A stretch of DNA of 38,740 bases, from positions 1 through 38,740 of the forward strand of contig CAMOQW010000007.1 of assembly GCA_946623195.1 (NCBI GenBank). The letters are read 5' to 3'. This DNA is from an uncultured Prevotella sp. (lineage in GTDB: Bacteria; Bacteroidota; Bacteroidia; Bacteroidales; Bacteroidaceae). The stretch's first letter is position 1. The number at the start of each line of letters is the position of its first letter. This document shows positions 33,401-38,740 of this stretch, piece by piece. The notes under the pieces were generated by a model, which saw only the letters and a list, made by a program, of their open reading frames with translations, did not search any database and was not told where the DNA came from. Both the position numbers and the translations under genes were made by a program.

Positions 33401-35072
33401 CTCCGATGTACTCCGTCAGCGACATCACCAGTTCCTCGCGTATCGGGTCGATGGCAGGGTTCGTCACCTGTGCGAACTGCTGACGGAAATAGTTGAAGAA
33501 CACCTGCGGGCGGTCGCTGATGACGGCCAGCGGCGTGTCGTTGCCCATCGCCGCCACGGGTTCCTGACCGGCAGTGGCCATCGGGATGATGGTCTTGTCG
33601 ATATCCTCCTGACCATACCCGAACTGCACCAGCCGCTGTTCCAGATGCTCCACGCTGTTCGACACTTGGCGACCGCTCTTCAGCTTCTCCAGCTGCACGC
33701 GGTTCTCGCTGAGCCATTCGCGGTAGGGATGCGCCTTGGCCAACGCGGCCTTAATCTCGCCGTCGTAGTATATCTTGCCTTCCTGGGTATCTATCAGCAG
33801 AATCTTTCCAGGCTGCAAGCGTCCTTTCGCCACTACATCGCCCGGCTCGAAGTCCATCACACCTACCTCCGAGGCCACTACCATCACGCCCTGCTTGGTA
33901 ATGGTATAACGACTGGGGCGCAGACCATTCCTGTCGAGCATACCGCCCGCATAGCGGCCGTCAGAGAATAGTAGGGCGGCAGGGCCGTCCCACGGCTCCA
34001 TCAGGATAGAATGGTATTCGTAGAACGCCTTCAGGTCTTCTGAAATCGGATTCTTGTCATTGAACGACTCCGGCACGAGGATGGCCATCGCCTGCGGCAG
34101 ACTGAGTCCGCTCATGGTCAGGAACTCGAACACGTTGTCCAGCGATGCCGAGTCGCTCATACCTTCCTCAACGATGGGCGAAATCTCCCGGATGTCGCCC
34201 AGCGCCTCGCTCGACAGTACGCTCTCCCTCGCCTTCATCCACCCCCGGTTACCACGGATGGTGTTGATCTCGCCGTTGTGAGCTAACAAGCGGAAGGGCT
34301 GGGCCAATGACCACGTGGGGAATGTGTTTGTGCTGAATCGTGAGTGCACCAGCGCCAGTCCGCTTGTCAGATAGGGGTTCTGTAGGTCAGGGAAATACCG
34401 ACGCAGCTGTCCGCTGGTCAGCATTCCCTTATATATAATATTTGTGTTGCTCAGTGAGCAGATGTAGAAGTCTGAGAGGTGAGAGGTAAGAGGTGAGTGG
34501 TGAGAGGATAGTTTTGCCACTCTCCGTTCTATTCTTTTCCTTATGATATATAGGCTTCTTTTGAAGATGATGTCATTGTCCTGAGAGTATTCTCTTACCT
34601 CTGACCTCTCACCTCTCCCCTCTAAATTCTGCGTTACGAAAATCTGCTTGATGGCCGGCTCTACCCGCCGTGCCGCCTCGCCCAGCACTTCCGGACAGGT
34701 AGGCACCGTGCGCAGGTGCATCAGTTGCAGGCCCTCGCGCTCTATTTCCTCGATCATCACCGAGAGGATCTCCTGCTGTGCCGTCTCGTCCTTGGGCAGG
34801 AACACCAGTCCCGTGCCGTACTTTCCCTTCTCCGGCACGGGGATGCCCTGCAGCAGGATGAACTCATGGGGTATCTGCAGCATGATGCCCGCACCGTCAC
34901 CTGTCTTGTCGCGCGTCTCGGCTCCGCGGTGCTCCATATTCTCCAGCACGCGCAACGCCTGATCCACCAGTTCGTGACTCTTGCCACCGTGTATGTTAAC
35001 CACCATGCCCACGCCGCAGGCGTCGTGCTCATACTGTGGCTGATATAGTCCGTCTAATTTACTTTTTGTCAT
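30486..35072 (-). CDS. gltB: Glutamate synthase large subunit
   Basis: A 1528-residue enzyme that forms two glutamates from glutamine and 2-oxoglutarate. The class II amidotransferase domain begins after a short propeptide with Cys19 in 'YEHDACGVGMVV'. The central domain, the FMN-binding synthase domain ('KVAQGAKPGEGGQLPGFKV', 'ISGAEGGTGASPASSMRFAG'), the 3Fe-4S cysteines ('CVMMRKCNTNTCPMGVATQ') and the GXGXG beta-helix ('GLSGGRISILPP', 'GDHCCEYMTGG') follow in order. I start at ATG 35072; the frame extends upstream through the promoter and is rejected there. Residues about 152-200 are odd: two insertions from a purine-rich repeat ('GRGERSEVRE' and 'SSHHSPLTSHLSD') flank the conserved 'RSLYIIRKRIERRV'. 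The frame is intact, so it is probably functional. Confidence 0.95.
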   Translation of the reverse strand: MTKSKLDGLYQPQYEHDACGVGMVVNIHGGKSHELVDQALRVLENMEHRGAETRDKTGDGAGIMLQIPHEFILLQGIPVPEKGKYGTGLVFLPKDETAQQEILSVMIEEIEREGLQLMHLRTVPTCPEVLGEAARRVEPAIKQIFVTQNLEGRGERSEVREYSQDNDIIFKRSLYIIRKRIERRVAKLSSHHSPLTSHLSDFYICSLSNTNIIYKGMLTSGQLRRYFPDLQNPYLTSGLALVHSRFSTNTFPTWSLAQPFRLLAHNGEINTIRGNRGWMKARESVLSSEALGDIREISPIVEEGMSDSASLDNVFEFLTMSGLSLPQAMAILVPESFNDKNPISEDLKAFYEYHSILMEPWDGPAALLFSDGRYAGGMLDRNGLRPSRYTITKQGVMVVASEVGVMDFEPGDVVAKGRLQPGKILLIDTQEGKIYYDGEIKAALAKAHPYREWLSENRVQLEKLKSGRQVSNSVEHLEQRLVQFGYGQEDIDKTIIPMATAGQEPVAAMGNDTPLAVISDRPQVFFNYFRQQFAQVTNPAIDPIREELVMSLTEYIGAVGTNILTPDASNCKMVRLPQPVLTNTQLDILCNIRYKGFNTRKLPIAFEISRGEEGLRQSLDALCHEAERSVDEGVNYIILSDRDIDGQYVAIPSLLAVSAVHHFLISVGKRVQTALIVESGEIRETMHAALLLGYGASALCPYMAFAILDDLVKRGKIQEEYATAEAHYIKAIDKGLKKIMSKMGISTIRSYRGAKIFESIGLSEDLLRRYFGTEVSTIGGIGLKEIARDAIRMKEAAGRCDTATHLTNQGQFSWRKDGIKHAWNPETIAKLQLATRQGSYEKFKEWEKIVDEKESSIFIRDFFWFKKAATPTPIDEVEPVESIVRHFVTGAMSFGALSIEAHEALALAMNKLGTRSNTGEGGEDNARYHTEVDGVSLSSKTKQIASGRFGVTAEYLVNAEEIQIKVAQGAKPGEGGQLPGFKVNDIIAKTRNAIPGISLISPPPHHDIYSIEDLAQLIFDLKNINPTAAVSVKLVAESGVGTIAAGVAKAKADLIVISGAEGGTGASPASSMRFAGISPEIGLAETQQTLVMNGLRNQVRLQTDGQLKTAKDVIIMAMLGADEFSFGTLPLIVLGCVMMRKCNTNTCPMGVATQNPELRKHFEGRAEYVVNYFTFLAQQVREYLAEIGVRSLKEIIGHTEMIEVKGCDKVATYGAAAEKWRTIDFGRLLHKPESDKALYWDRGACTKVTGVKDEEIIKAATKAIEGGEEVTLDYAIKNTDRAVGTMLSGVIAKKYGEAGLSDGTINIKFKGSAGQSFGAFAVRGLNIRLEGECNDYFGKGLSGGRISILPPARRSDDFKAEENIIAGNTGLYGATSGELYINGKVGERFGVRNSGAIAVIEGAGDHCCEYMTGGRVVVLGETGRNFAAGMSGGVAYVYDPKHTFDYFCNMDMVELSLVEDSVSRKELLELIRQHYLHTGSAQAGRMLDDWHRYIEDFIQVVPIEYKRVLEEEKMKRLHEKIADIQRDY
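34474..34617. repeat. Inverted pair of purine-rich minisatellite inserts inside gltB
   Basis: The left arm 34474-34497 (core GAGAGGTGAGAGGT) and the right arm 34594-34617 are inverted copies matching at 22 of 24 positions, 96 bp apart. More degenerate GAGGTGA-type units extend on the outer or inner side of each arm. Both lie within gltB and keep its frame. The 96 bp between them encode a conserved GltB segment, so this looks like two separate insertions in two loops rather than one mobile element. Confidence 0.85.
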
Positions 35073-35113
35073 ATTATCCTTGTTTAATCTTTCTTTTGTC
35101 TCGATTCTGGGTG

Positions 35114-35144
35114 CAAAGATAATACAAAAAGTCAGAAAAACAAA
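35114..35144 (-). promoter_or_regulatory. gltB operon promoter (TTTG-N19-TATCTTTG)
   Basis: On the minus strand TTTG (35144-35141) and TATCTTTG (35121-35114) are 19 bp apart, a full match to the Bacteroidetes consensus. The leader to gltB is about 35 nt. This single promoter seems to serve gltB-gltD-dapF-dapL-glnN. Confidence 0.85.
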
Positions 35145-35333
35145 GAAATCTGCGTCATAATTATTATTGCAACTCGCACACAACTTACAGTTTGCTCGCG
35201 AATAGCCGTTCTTTGTGACAAAGTGAAAAGAAAACGCTGCCGTATGCTGCTTATATGTTTACATTTTGTCATTCTGGCCGATTTTGTTGGTGAAAAGTTG
35301 GAAGATTATGCGAATTATTTCCAAGAATCGCCG
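35145..35333. other. Divergent spacer between gltB and glnB
   Basis: No credible gene is present. Near the middle is the inverted repeat CTTTG-TGA-CAAAG (35209-35221), a possible binding site for a regulator serving both nitrogen units. The rest is AT-rich with no further structure I can support. Confidence 0.45.
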
Positions 35334-35360
35334 TAAATTTGCAGTCGGAATCTTGCAAGA
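35334..35360 (+). promoter_or_regulatory. glnB-amtB promoter -7 box with adjacent palindrome
   Basis: TAAATTTG at 35334-35341 is followed 9 bp later by the perfect 10-bp palindrome TCTTGCAAGA (35351-35360), which would fall just after the transcription start, where a repressor could sit. No clear -33 TTTG is present, which would fit a promoter needing an activator. Confidence 0.5.
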
Positions 35361-35402
35361 TGACACAAAAACTAAGTATTCATTATTAAAAGGTAAAAAG
35401 GC

Positions 35403-35750
35403 ATGAAAAGGATTGAAGCAATTATCCGCAAGACCAAGTTTGAGGAGGTCAAGGAGGCGCTGCTGTCGTCGGACATCGACTGGTTTGAGTACCACAACGT
35501 GCACGGCATCGGTCAGAGCCGTGAGGAGCGCATCTACCGTGGCGTGCAATACTCGACCGACGTCATCGAGCGTGTGGCCCTGACCATCGTTTGCCGCGAC
35601 CAGTTCGTGGAGCCTACGGTGAAGGTCATCCTGCGCGTGGCCCACACGGGCGAGATTGGCGACGGGCGCATCTTCGTGAGCGACATGATTGACACCTGGA
35701 GCATCCGCACCGGTGAGAACGGCGACACCGTATTGAGAGACAAAAAGTAA
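35403..35750 (+). CDS. glnB: PII nitrogen regulatory protein
   Basis: A 115-residue PII signal protein that senses 2-oxoglutarate, ATP/ADP and often glutamine status. The fold is evident: 'MKRIEAIIRKTKFEEVKEAL', the T-loop 'GQSREERIYRGVQYSTD' with Tyr45 and Tyr50, and the C-terminal signature 'TGEIGDGRIFVSDMIDTWSIRTGE'. Tyr50 corresponds to the uridylylation-site Tyr51 of E. coli, one residue earlier because the T-loop is a residue shorter. It is immediately followed by amtB (36 bp), the classic pairing in which PII blocks the ammonium channel through its T-loop. It starts after an A-rich leader (AAAGGTAAAAAGGC). Confidence 0.95.
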   Translation: MKRIEAIIRKTKFEEVKEALLSSDIDWFEYHNVHGIGQSREERIYRGVQYSTDVIERVALTIVCRDQFVEPTVKVILRVAHTGEIGDGRIFVSDMIDTWSIRTGENGDTVLRDKK

Positions 35751-35786
35751 AAAGGGATAACACAACAACACAAAGACATTTAAGAT

Positions 35787-37040
35787 ATGAACGAAATAGG
35801 ATTATCACTCGATACCGTATGGATGCTCCTGGCAGCCATGCTGGTTTTCTGGATGCAGCCGGGCTTTGCGCTGTGTGAAGCAGGTTTTACACGAGGCAAG
35901 AACACGGCCAACATCCTGATGAAGAACTTCGTCGACTTCATGTTCGGCTCGCTCTTGTTCTTCTTCCTCGGCTTCGGATTTATGTTCGGCAGCGAGGGGG
36001 CAGGATTCATCGGCATGCCAAACTGGGGCGACCTCTCCTTCTACAAGGGCGACCTGCCCGTGGAGGGATTCCTGATTTTCGAGACCGTATTCTGCGCCAC
36101 CTCGGCAACGATTGTCAGCGGGGCTATGGCCGAGCGCACCAAGTTCTCGATGTATCTCATCTATTCTGCCTGCATCTCGCTGTTCATCTACCCCATCGAG
36201 GGCCACTGGACGTGGGGCGGCGGCTGGCTCTGCAACGACGCTGCCGACGGGTTTATGATGACAACGTTTGGCGATGTGTTCCACGACTTCGCTGGCTCGG
36301 CCATCGTGCACTCGGTGGGTGGCGTGTTGGCGCTGATTGGCGCGATGGCCCTCGGTCCACGTATTGGCAAGTATTCTTCTGACGGCAAGAGCCGCGCCAT
36401 TCCTGGCCACAACCTGACGCTGGCCTCGCTGGGCGTGTTTATCCTCTGGCTGGGCTGGTTTGGCTTCAACCCCGGCTCGCAGCTGGCAGCCTCAGGCGAG
36501 GTGAACCGCATCGCCATCAGCCATGTGTTCCTGACCACCAACCTTGCCGCTGTGGCTGGCGGTACGGCTACGATGTTCGTCACGTGGATGAAGTACGGCA
36601 AACCATCGCTCTCGCTGACGCTCAACGGCGTGCTGGCCGGACTGGTGGGCATCACCGCCGGCTGCGACCTCGTGTCGCCACTGGGTGCCGTCGCCATCGG
36701 ACTGGTCTGCGGCACAGTGCTGGTCTTCGCCATCGAGTTCATCGATCATCGTCTTCACATCGACGACCCCGTGGGTGCCTCCAGCGTACATGGTGTCTGC
36801 GGCATTCTCGGCACGCTGATGACGGGCCTGCTCTCCACCTCGAACGGTGCCTTCTATGGCTACGGCTGGGGATTCTTCGGGGCTGAGCTGTTTGGCATCT
36901 TGGTCATCGACCTTTGGGCTGCCCTGTGCGGCATCGTGCTCTTCTACGGCATCAAGCGTCTGCACGGCCTGCGCGTAGACAGTCGCATCGAAGAAGAAGG
37001 TCTCGACATCTACGAACATGGCGAGAGCTGTTATAACTAA
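35787..37040 (+). CDS. amtB: Ammonium transporter
   Basis: A 417-residue Amt/Rh channel with about eleven transmembrane helices. The twin histidines of the pore are His175 ('GSAIVHSVGGVLALIG') and His335 ('ASSVHGVCGILG'). The family segments 'FWMQPGFALCEAGFTRGKN' at the N terminus, 'YPIEGHWTWGGGWL' and 'GWFGFNPGS' are present. No cleaved signal peptide is apparent. The cytoplasmic C-terminal tail ('RIEEEGLDIYEHGESCYN') holds the conserved D-x-x-x-H-G/E region that relays PII binding. It lies between glnB and an outer-membrane protein gene in one operon. Confidence 0.96.
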   Translation: MNEIGLSLDTVWMLLAAMLVFWMQPGFALCEAGFTRGKNTANILMKNFVDFMFGSLLFFFLGFGFMFGSEGAGFIGMPNWGDLSFYKGDLPVEGFLIFETVFCATSATIVSGAMAERTKFSMYLIYSACISLFIYPIEGHWTWGGGWLCNDAADGFMMTTFGDVFHDFAGSAIVHSVGGVLALIGAMALGPRIGKYSSDGKSRAIPGHNLTLASLGVFILWLGWFGFNPGSQLAASGEVNRIAISHVFLTTNLAAVAGGTATMFVTWMKYGKPSLSLTLNGVLAGLVGITAGCDLVSPLGAVAIGLVCGTVLVFAIEFIDHRLHIDDPVGASSVHGVCGILGTLMTGLLSTSNGAFYGYGWGFFGAELFGILVIDLWAALCGIVLFYGIKRLHGLRVDSRIEEEGLDIYEHGESCYN

Positions 37041-37077
37041 AAGGTAAAAAGGTAAAAAGGTGAAAGATTAAAAAGGT
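37041..37077 (+). repeat. AAAAAGGT repeat leader before the outer-membrane gene
   Basis: Repeated AAAAGGT units, with AAAAAGGT directly touching the ATG at 37078, make up the entire amtB-to-next-gene spacer. A shorter version (AAAGGTAAAAAGGC) precedes glnB. A/G-rich leaders can raise translation in Bacteroidetes, where Shine-Dalgarno pairing is weak. Confidence 0.75.
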
Positions 37078-37788
37078 ATGAAAAAGATTGTGTTATTTGC
37101 AATGGGCCTGGTGCTGAGCAGCACCGCCCTTGCACAGGATAGCGTAGAGACAACCATCAAGGGCGACTTCGTCAACGAGTACATCTGGCGTGGCCTGAAG
37201 TTGGGCGATGTAGCCGTACAGCCCACCCTCGGCGTCGGTTACAAAGGCCTGTCGCTGACGGCCTGGGGCTCCTACGGACTGACGAACAAGGACGACGTGA
37301 AGGAGTTCGACCTGACACTGGGCTACACCATTGGCGGCCTGAACATCGGCATCACCGACTACTGGTTCTCGGAGGGTCTCGACCCCGACGCCCGCTACTT
37401 CAAGTACGATGCCCACGGCACTAACCACGTGTTCGAGGCTACCGTTGGCTACGACTTCGGTCCTCTGGCACTGGCGTGGTACACCAACTTCGCCGGTAAC
37501 GATGGCACGAACAAGAGCGGCAAGCGGGCCTACAGCAGCTATTTTGAGGTGAATGTCCCCTTCCGCCTTGCCACCGTCGACTGGACAGCCACAGCCGGTG
37601 CCGTCCCGTATGCCACCACTTCCTACGGCACCAACGGTTTCGCCGTCACCAACCTGTCGCTGCGGGCGACCAAGGACATCCGGATTACCGACTCCTTCTC
37701 GATACCTATCTTCGGACAGCTGACGGGTAACCCTTGTTCACAGAAAGCCTACCTGGTTCTCGGTTTTACGCTGCAACCTTCTCATTAA
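37078..37788 (+). CDS. Outer-membrane beta-barrel protein, TorF/Gcw_chp-like putative porin
   Basis: A 236-residue protein with a signal peptide (1-19, ending STALA). Its body is made of alternating polar and aromatic beta strands ('DFVNEYIWRGLKLG', 'PTLGVGYKGLSLTAWGSYG', 'EFDLTLGYTIGGLNIGITDYWFSE', 'YLVLGFTLQP'). The 'EYIWRG' start and paired strands resemble the TorF/Gcw_chp family of putative porins, an uncertain match. About 10-12 strands would form a small barrel. It is the third gene of glnB-amtB-this, 37 bp after amtB, which suggests a role in bringing ammonium or a small nitrogen compound across the outer membrane. That role is inferred only from position. It is followed by three hairpins. 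Confidence 0.8.
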   Translation: MKKIVLFAMGLVLSSTALAQDSVETTIKGDFVNEYIWRGLKLGDVAVQPTLGVGYKGLSLTAWGSYGLTNKDDVKEFDLTLGYTIGGLNIGITDYWFSEGLDPDARYFKYDAHGTNHVFEATVGYDFGPLALAWYTNFAGNDGTNKSGKRAYSSYFEVNVPFRLATVDWTATAGAVPYATTSYGTNGFAVTNLSLRATKDIRITDSFSIPIFGQLTGNPCSQKAYLVLGFTLQPSH

Positions 37789-37795
37789 GCCCTGT

Positions 37796-37868
37796 ACAGA
37801 AGGAACTTGTTCGTTCTGTCATGGTGTCAGAAGGTCGGACAATAGTCCAACCTTAATCTTAGCCAGGT
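37796..37868 (+). ncRNA. Possible structured 3' RNA: two hairpins ahead of the terminator
   Basis: Hairpin 1 (37796-37819) pairs ACAGAA/TTCTGT and GAAC/GTTC around one mismatch. Hairpin 2 (37831-37854) pairs AAGGT/ACCTT and GGAC/GTCC around one mismatch with an AATA loop. With the terminator they make a run of three stem-loops right after the amtB operon. This may be only a stable 3' end, or a small RNA processed from it. Confidence 0.4.
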
Positions 37869-37869
37869 A

Positions 37870-37917
37870 CCCCCTCTTCCGCCGCTGATGGCAGAAGAGG
37901 GGGCTTTAAGTTATTTT
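37870..37917 (+). terminator. Rho-independent terminator of the glnB-amtB operon
   Basis: A 14-bp stem with one mismatch, CCCCCTCTTC at 37870 paired with GAAGAGGGGG ending at 37903, has a 6-nt loop and is followed by CTTTAAGTTATTTT. Confidence 0.85.
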
Positions 37918-37982
37918 AGATAGATTTGTGAGAACGCTTCAATTCTCTAAAGAATTAGAGGCTAATCAAGCGCGTAACCGCG

Positions 37983-38258
37983 TTAACCATACATGTGTCT
38001 TCGCCAGCCTTGCATGTGACTCCTTAAAACGGCAACGATGATGAGCAGGTAGCCGCTCAGGCATAGCAGCGGGGCGATGACTATTCTGCGCGAAGAGAAG
38101 ATGTCGGCACAGAACGACTGCTCTGTGCTGCCAGGGCCTGCCATCAGGAGATAGCCCGTGACTATCAGGAGAATGGCAACCACCGCGATGCGGCGGCGGG
38201 TGAAGTGGGAATACCAGGGACGCTTAGTCTTGGGGATATTGCTGGATGTAGCGTTCAT
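37983..38258 (-). CDS. DUF3098 small membrane protein
   Basis: A 91-residue protein with two transmembrane helices ('IAVVAILLIVTGYLLMAG' and 'LLCLSGYLLIIVAVL') joined by the conserved loop 'GPGSTEQSFCADIFSSRRIVIAP', whose G-P-G-S-T-E and D-I-F-S-x-R-R-I pattern marks DUF3098, a Bacteroidetes family of unknown function. Its start overlaps by 35 bp the end of the broken DUF2723 gene, so it probably depends on that transcript. The 5' part is hydrophilic and the start is uncertain by a few residues. Confidence 0.8.
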   Translation of the reverse strand: MNATSSNIPKTKRPWYSHFTRRRIAVVAILLIVTGYLLMAGPGSTEQSFCADIFSSRRIVIAPLLCLSGYLLIIVAVLRSHMQGWRRHMYG

Positions 38259-38696
38259 ATTGCTTGCTGTATTGTTGGTAAATATCCGTTCGGTTATGTT
38301 GTACGGCTACGGCGAGTGCATGCTGCATGGTCTGTAGCCAAGAGTACTGAGAGTAGAGGGAGCCTGCACGACGGGCAGGACGGATAGTGGCAATCCACGA
38401 GAGCCACTCGTCAGCACGGCGCAGCAGACTGCTGACAATCTTGTCGCCATCCTCCAATCGTTGGTCTGCAGGTATTCCATGTTCACGTCACGTGTATCCG
38501 TTCTCACACCCTCCACCTCATGGTTATACCACAGCGGGAATGTATCGTTGTCGCCGTTGGTCAGGATGATGGGATGGCCCTCGCGCTGCATACTCTCCAG
38601 ATAGTTGGCGCCGAAGTCGCGACAGGTATAGCGGCCAGAGCGGTCGTGATCGTCCCACGTCTGCGAGACCATCTGCAGCGGGACCAGGATCATCTA
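38224..38696 (-). pseudogene. Broken DUF2723 membrane-protein gene (internal deletion and frameshift)
   Basis: Read leftwards, 38693-38460 encodes a typical DUF2723 segment ('SQTWDDHDRSGRYTCRDFGANY', 'NGDNDTFPLWYNHEVEGVRTDTRDVNMEYLQT' as landmarks). A TAG stop lies immediately before it at 38694-38696. Near 38460 the sense moves to another frame, which reads 'DKIVSSLLRRADEWLSWI' through 'QYERYIQQYPQD' and stops at 38224, resembling the far C terminus of such proteins. Intact members have about 1000 residues (an N-terminal multi-helix membrane domain with a PMT-like fold), so several hundred residues are missing between the two parts. It may be a real decayed gene or an assembly join near the contig edge. 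Confidence 0.65.
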
Positions 38697-38711
38697 ACAG
38701 GCCGAAAAAGA

Positions 38712-38733
38712 TGTCTGACATTTGTCTGACATT
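38712..38733. repeat. 11-bp direct repeat at the right edge
   Basis: TGTCTGACATT occurs twice in tandem (38712-38722 and 38723-38733), immediately beyond the broken DUF2723 gene. It might mark a rearrangement junction or an assembly artefact. Confidence 0.7.
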
Positions 38734-38740
38734 TCGTTGT

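Noticed and set aside
34474..34617. A MITE-like mobile element inserted in gltB
   Set aside because: The DNA between the inverted arms encodes a conserved GltB segment, so it is host gene, not element cargo; no target-site duplication was found.

Overview
This window looks like a chromosomal segment of a Bacteroidales bacterium, most likely Prevotella or a close relative. Several signs point that way. Transcription starts are marked by TAnnTTTG promoters, the -7 element of the Bacteroidetes primary sigma factor. Bacteroidetes-typical genes are present (DUF5606, DUF3098, a DUF2723 remnant, an extended NusB of about 310 residues, type III glutamine synthetase, DapL). Secreted enzymes end in short beta-rich sorting-type tails of the form 'G-x-Y-I-x-NGKKVIIK', and many plant cell-wall hydrolases are present. 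No rRNA, tRNA, CRISPR array, insertion sequence or SusC/SusD pair was recognised.

Layout. (1) 1-6109, plus strand: the end of a secreted protein, a strong terminator, an Rpn/PD-(D/E)XK nuclease, then a family 1 pectate lyase and a PA14-containing GH3 glycosidase packed 1 bp apart. (2) 6096-8657, minus strand: a translation-linked operon rplY-pth-S4 protein-Na/Ca antiporter. (3) 8790-11120, minus strand: a second secreted GH3 enzyme. (4) 11130-11558: a non-coding divergent spacer holding a seven-unit 21-bp minisatellite and foldable inverted repeats. (5) 11559-14893, plus strand: the housekeeping cluster nusB-yajC-ybbR-coaE-DUF5606, ending at a bidirectional terminator. (6) 14972-17986, minus strand: a large outer-membrane beta-barrel protein with glycine/arginine-rich segments and an ECF-sigma-like promoter. 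(7) aroB, then a secreted GH51 arabinofuranosidase with an N-terminal GH43-like module (plus strand). (8) 21763-24657, minus strand: menB-menC-menE of menaquinone synthesis. (9) 24780-35072, minus strand: a five-gene nitrogen-assimilation/diaminopimelate operon gltB-gltD-dapF-dapL-glnN. Divergent from it is glnB-amtB-outer-membrane channel (plus strand, 35403-37788), followed by a structured 3' region. (10) 37983-38740: a DUF3098 membrane protein and a broken DUF2723 gene at the window edge.

How the parts fit together. The nitrogen island is the most coherent unit. Ammonium would enter by AmtB under PII control, perhaps after crossing the outer membrane through the linked barrel protein. GlnN and GltBD would fix it, and DapL/DapF would use glutamate nitrogen for meso-diaminopimelate and lysine. 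The carbohydrate enzymes (pectate lyase, two GH3, GH51) suggest a diet of pectin, arabinan/arabinoxylan and related beta-glycans. The most unusual things seen directly in sequence are two inverted copies of a purine-rich minisatellite inserted in frame inside gltB, the 21-bp minisatellite before nusB, three consecutive hairpins after the amtB operon, and the RGG-type tail on the barrel protein. I did not find a clear new defence or mobile system.
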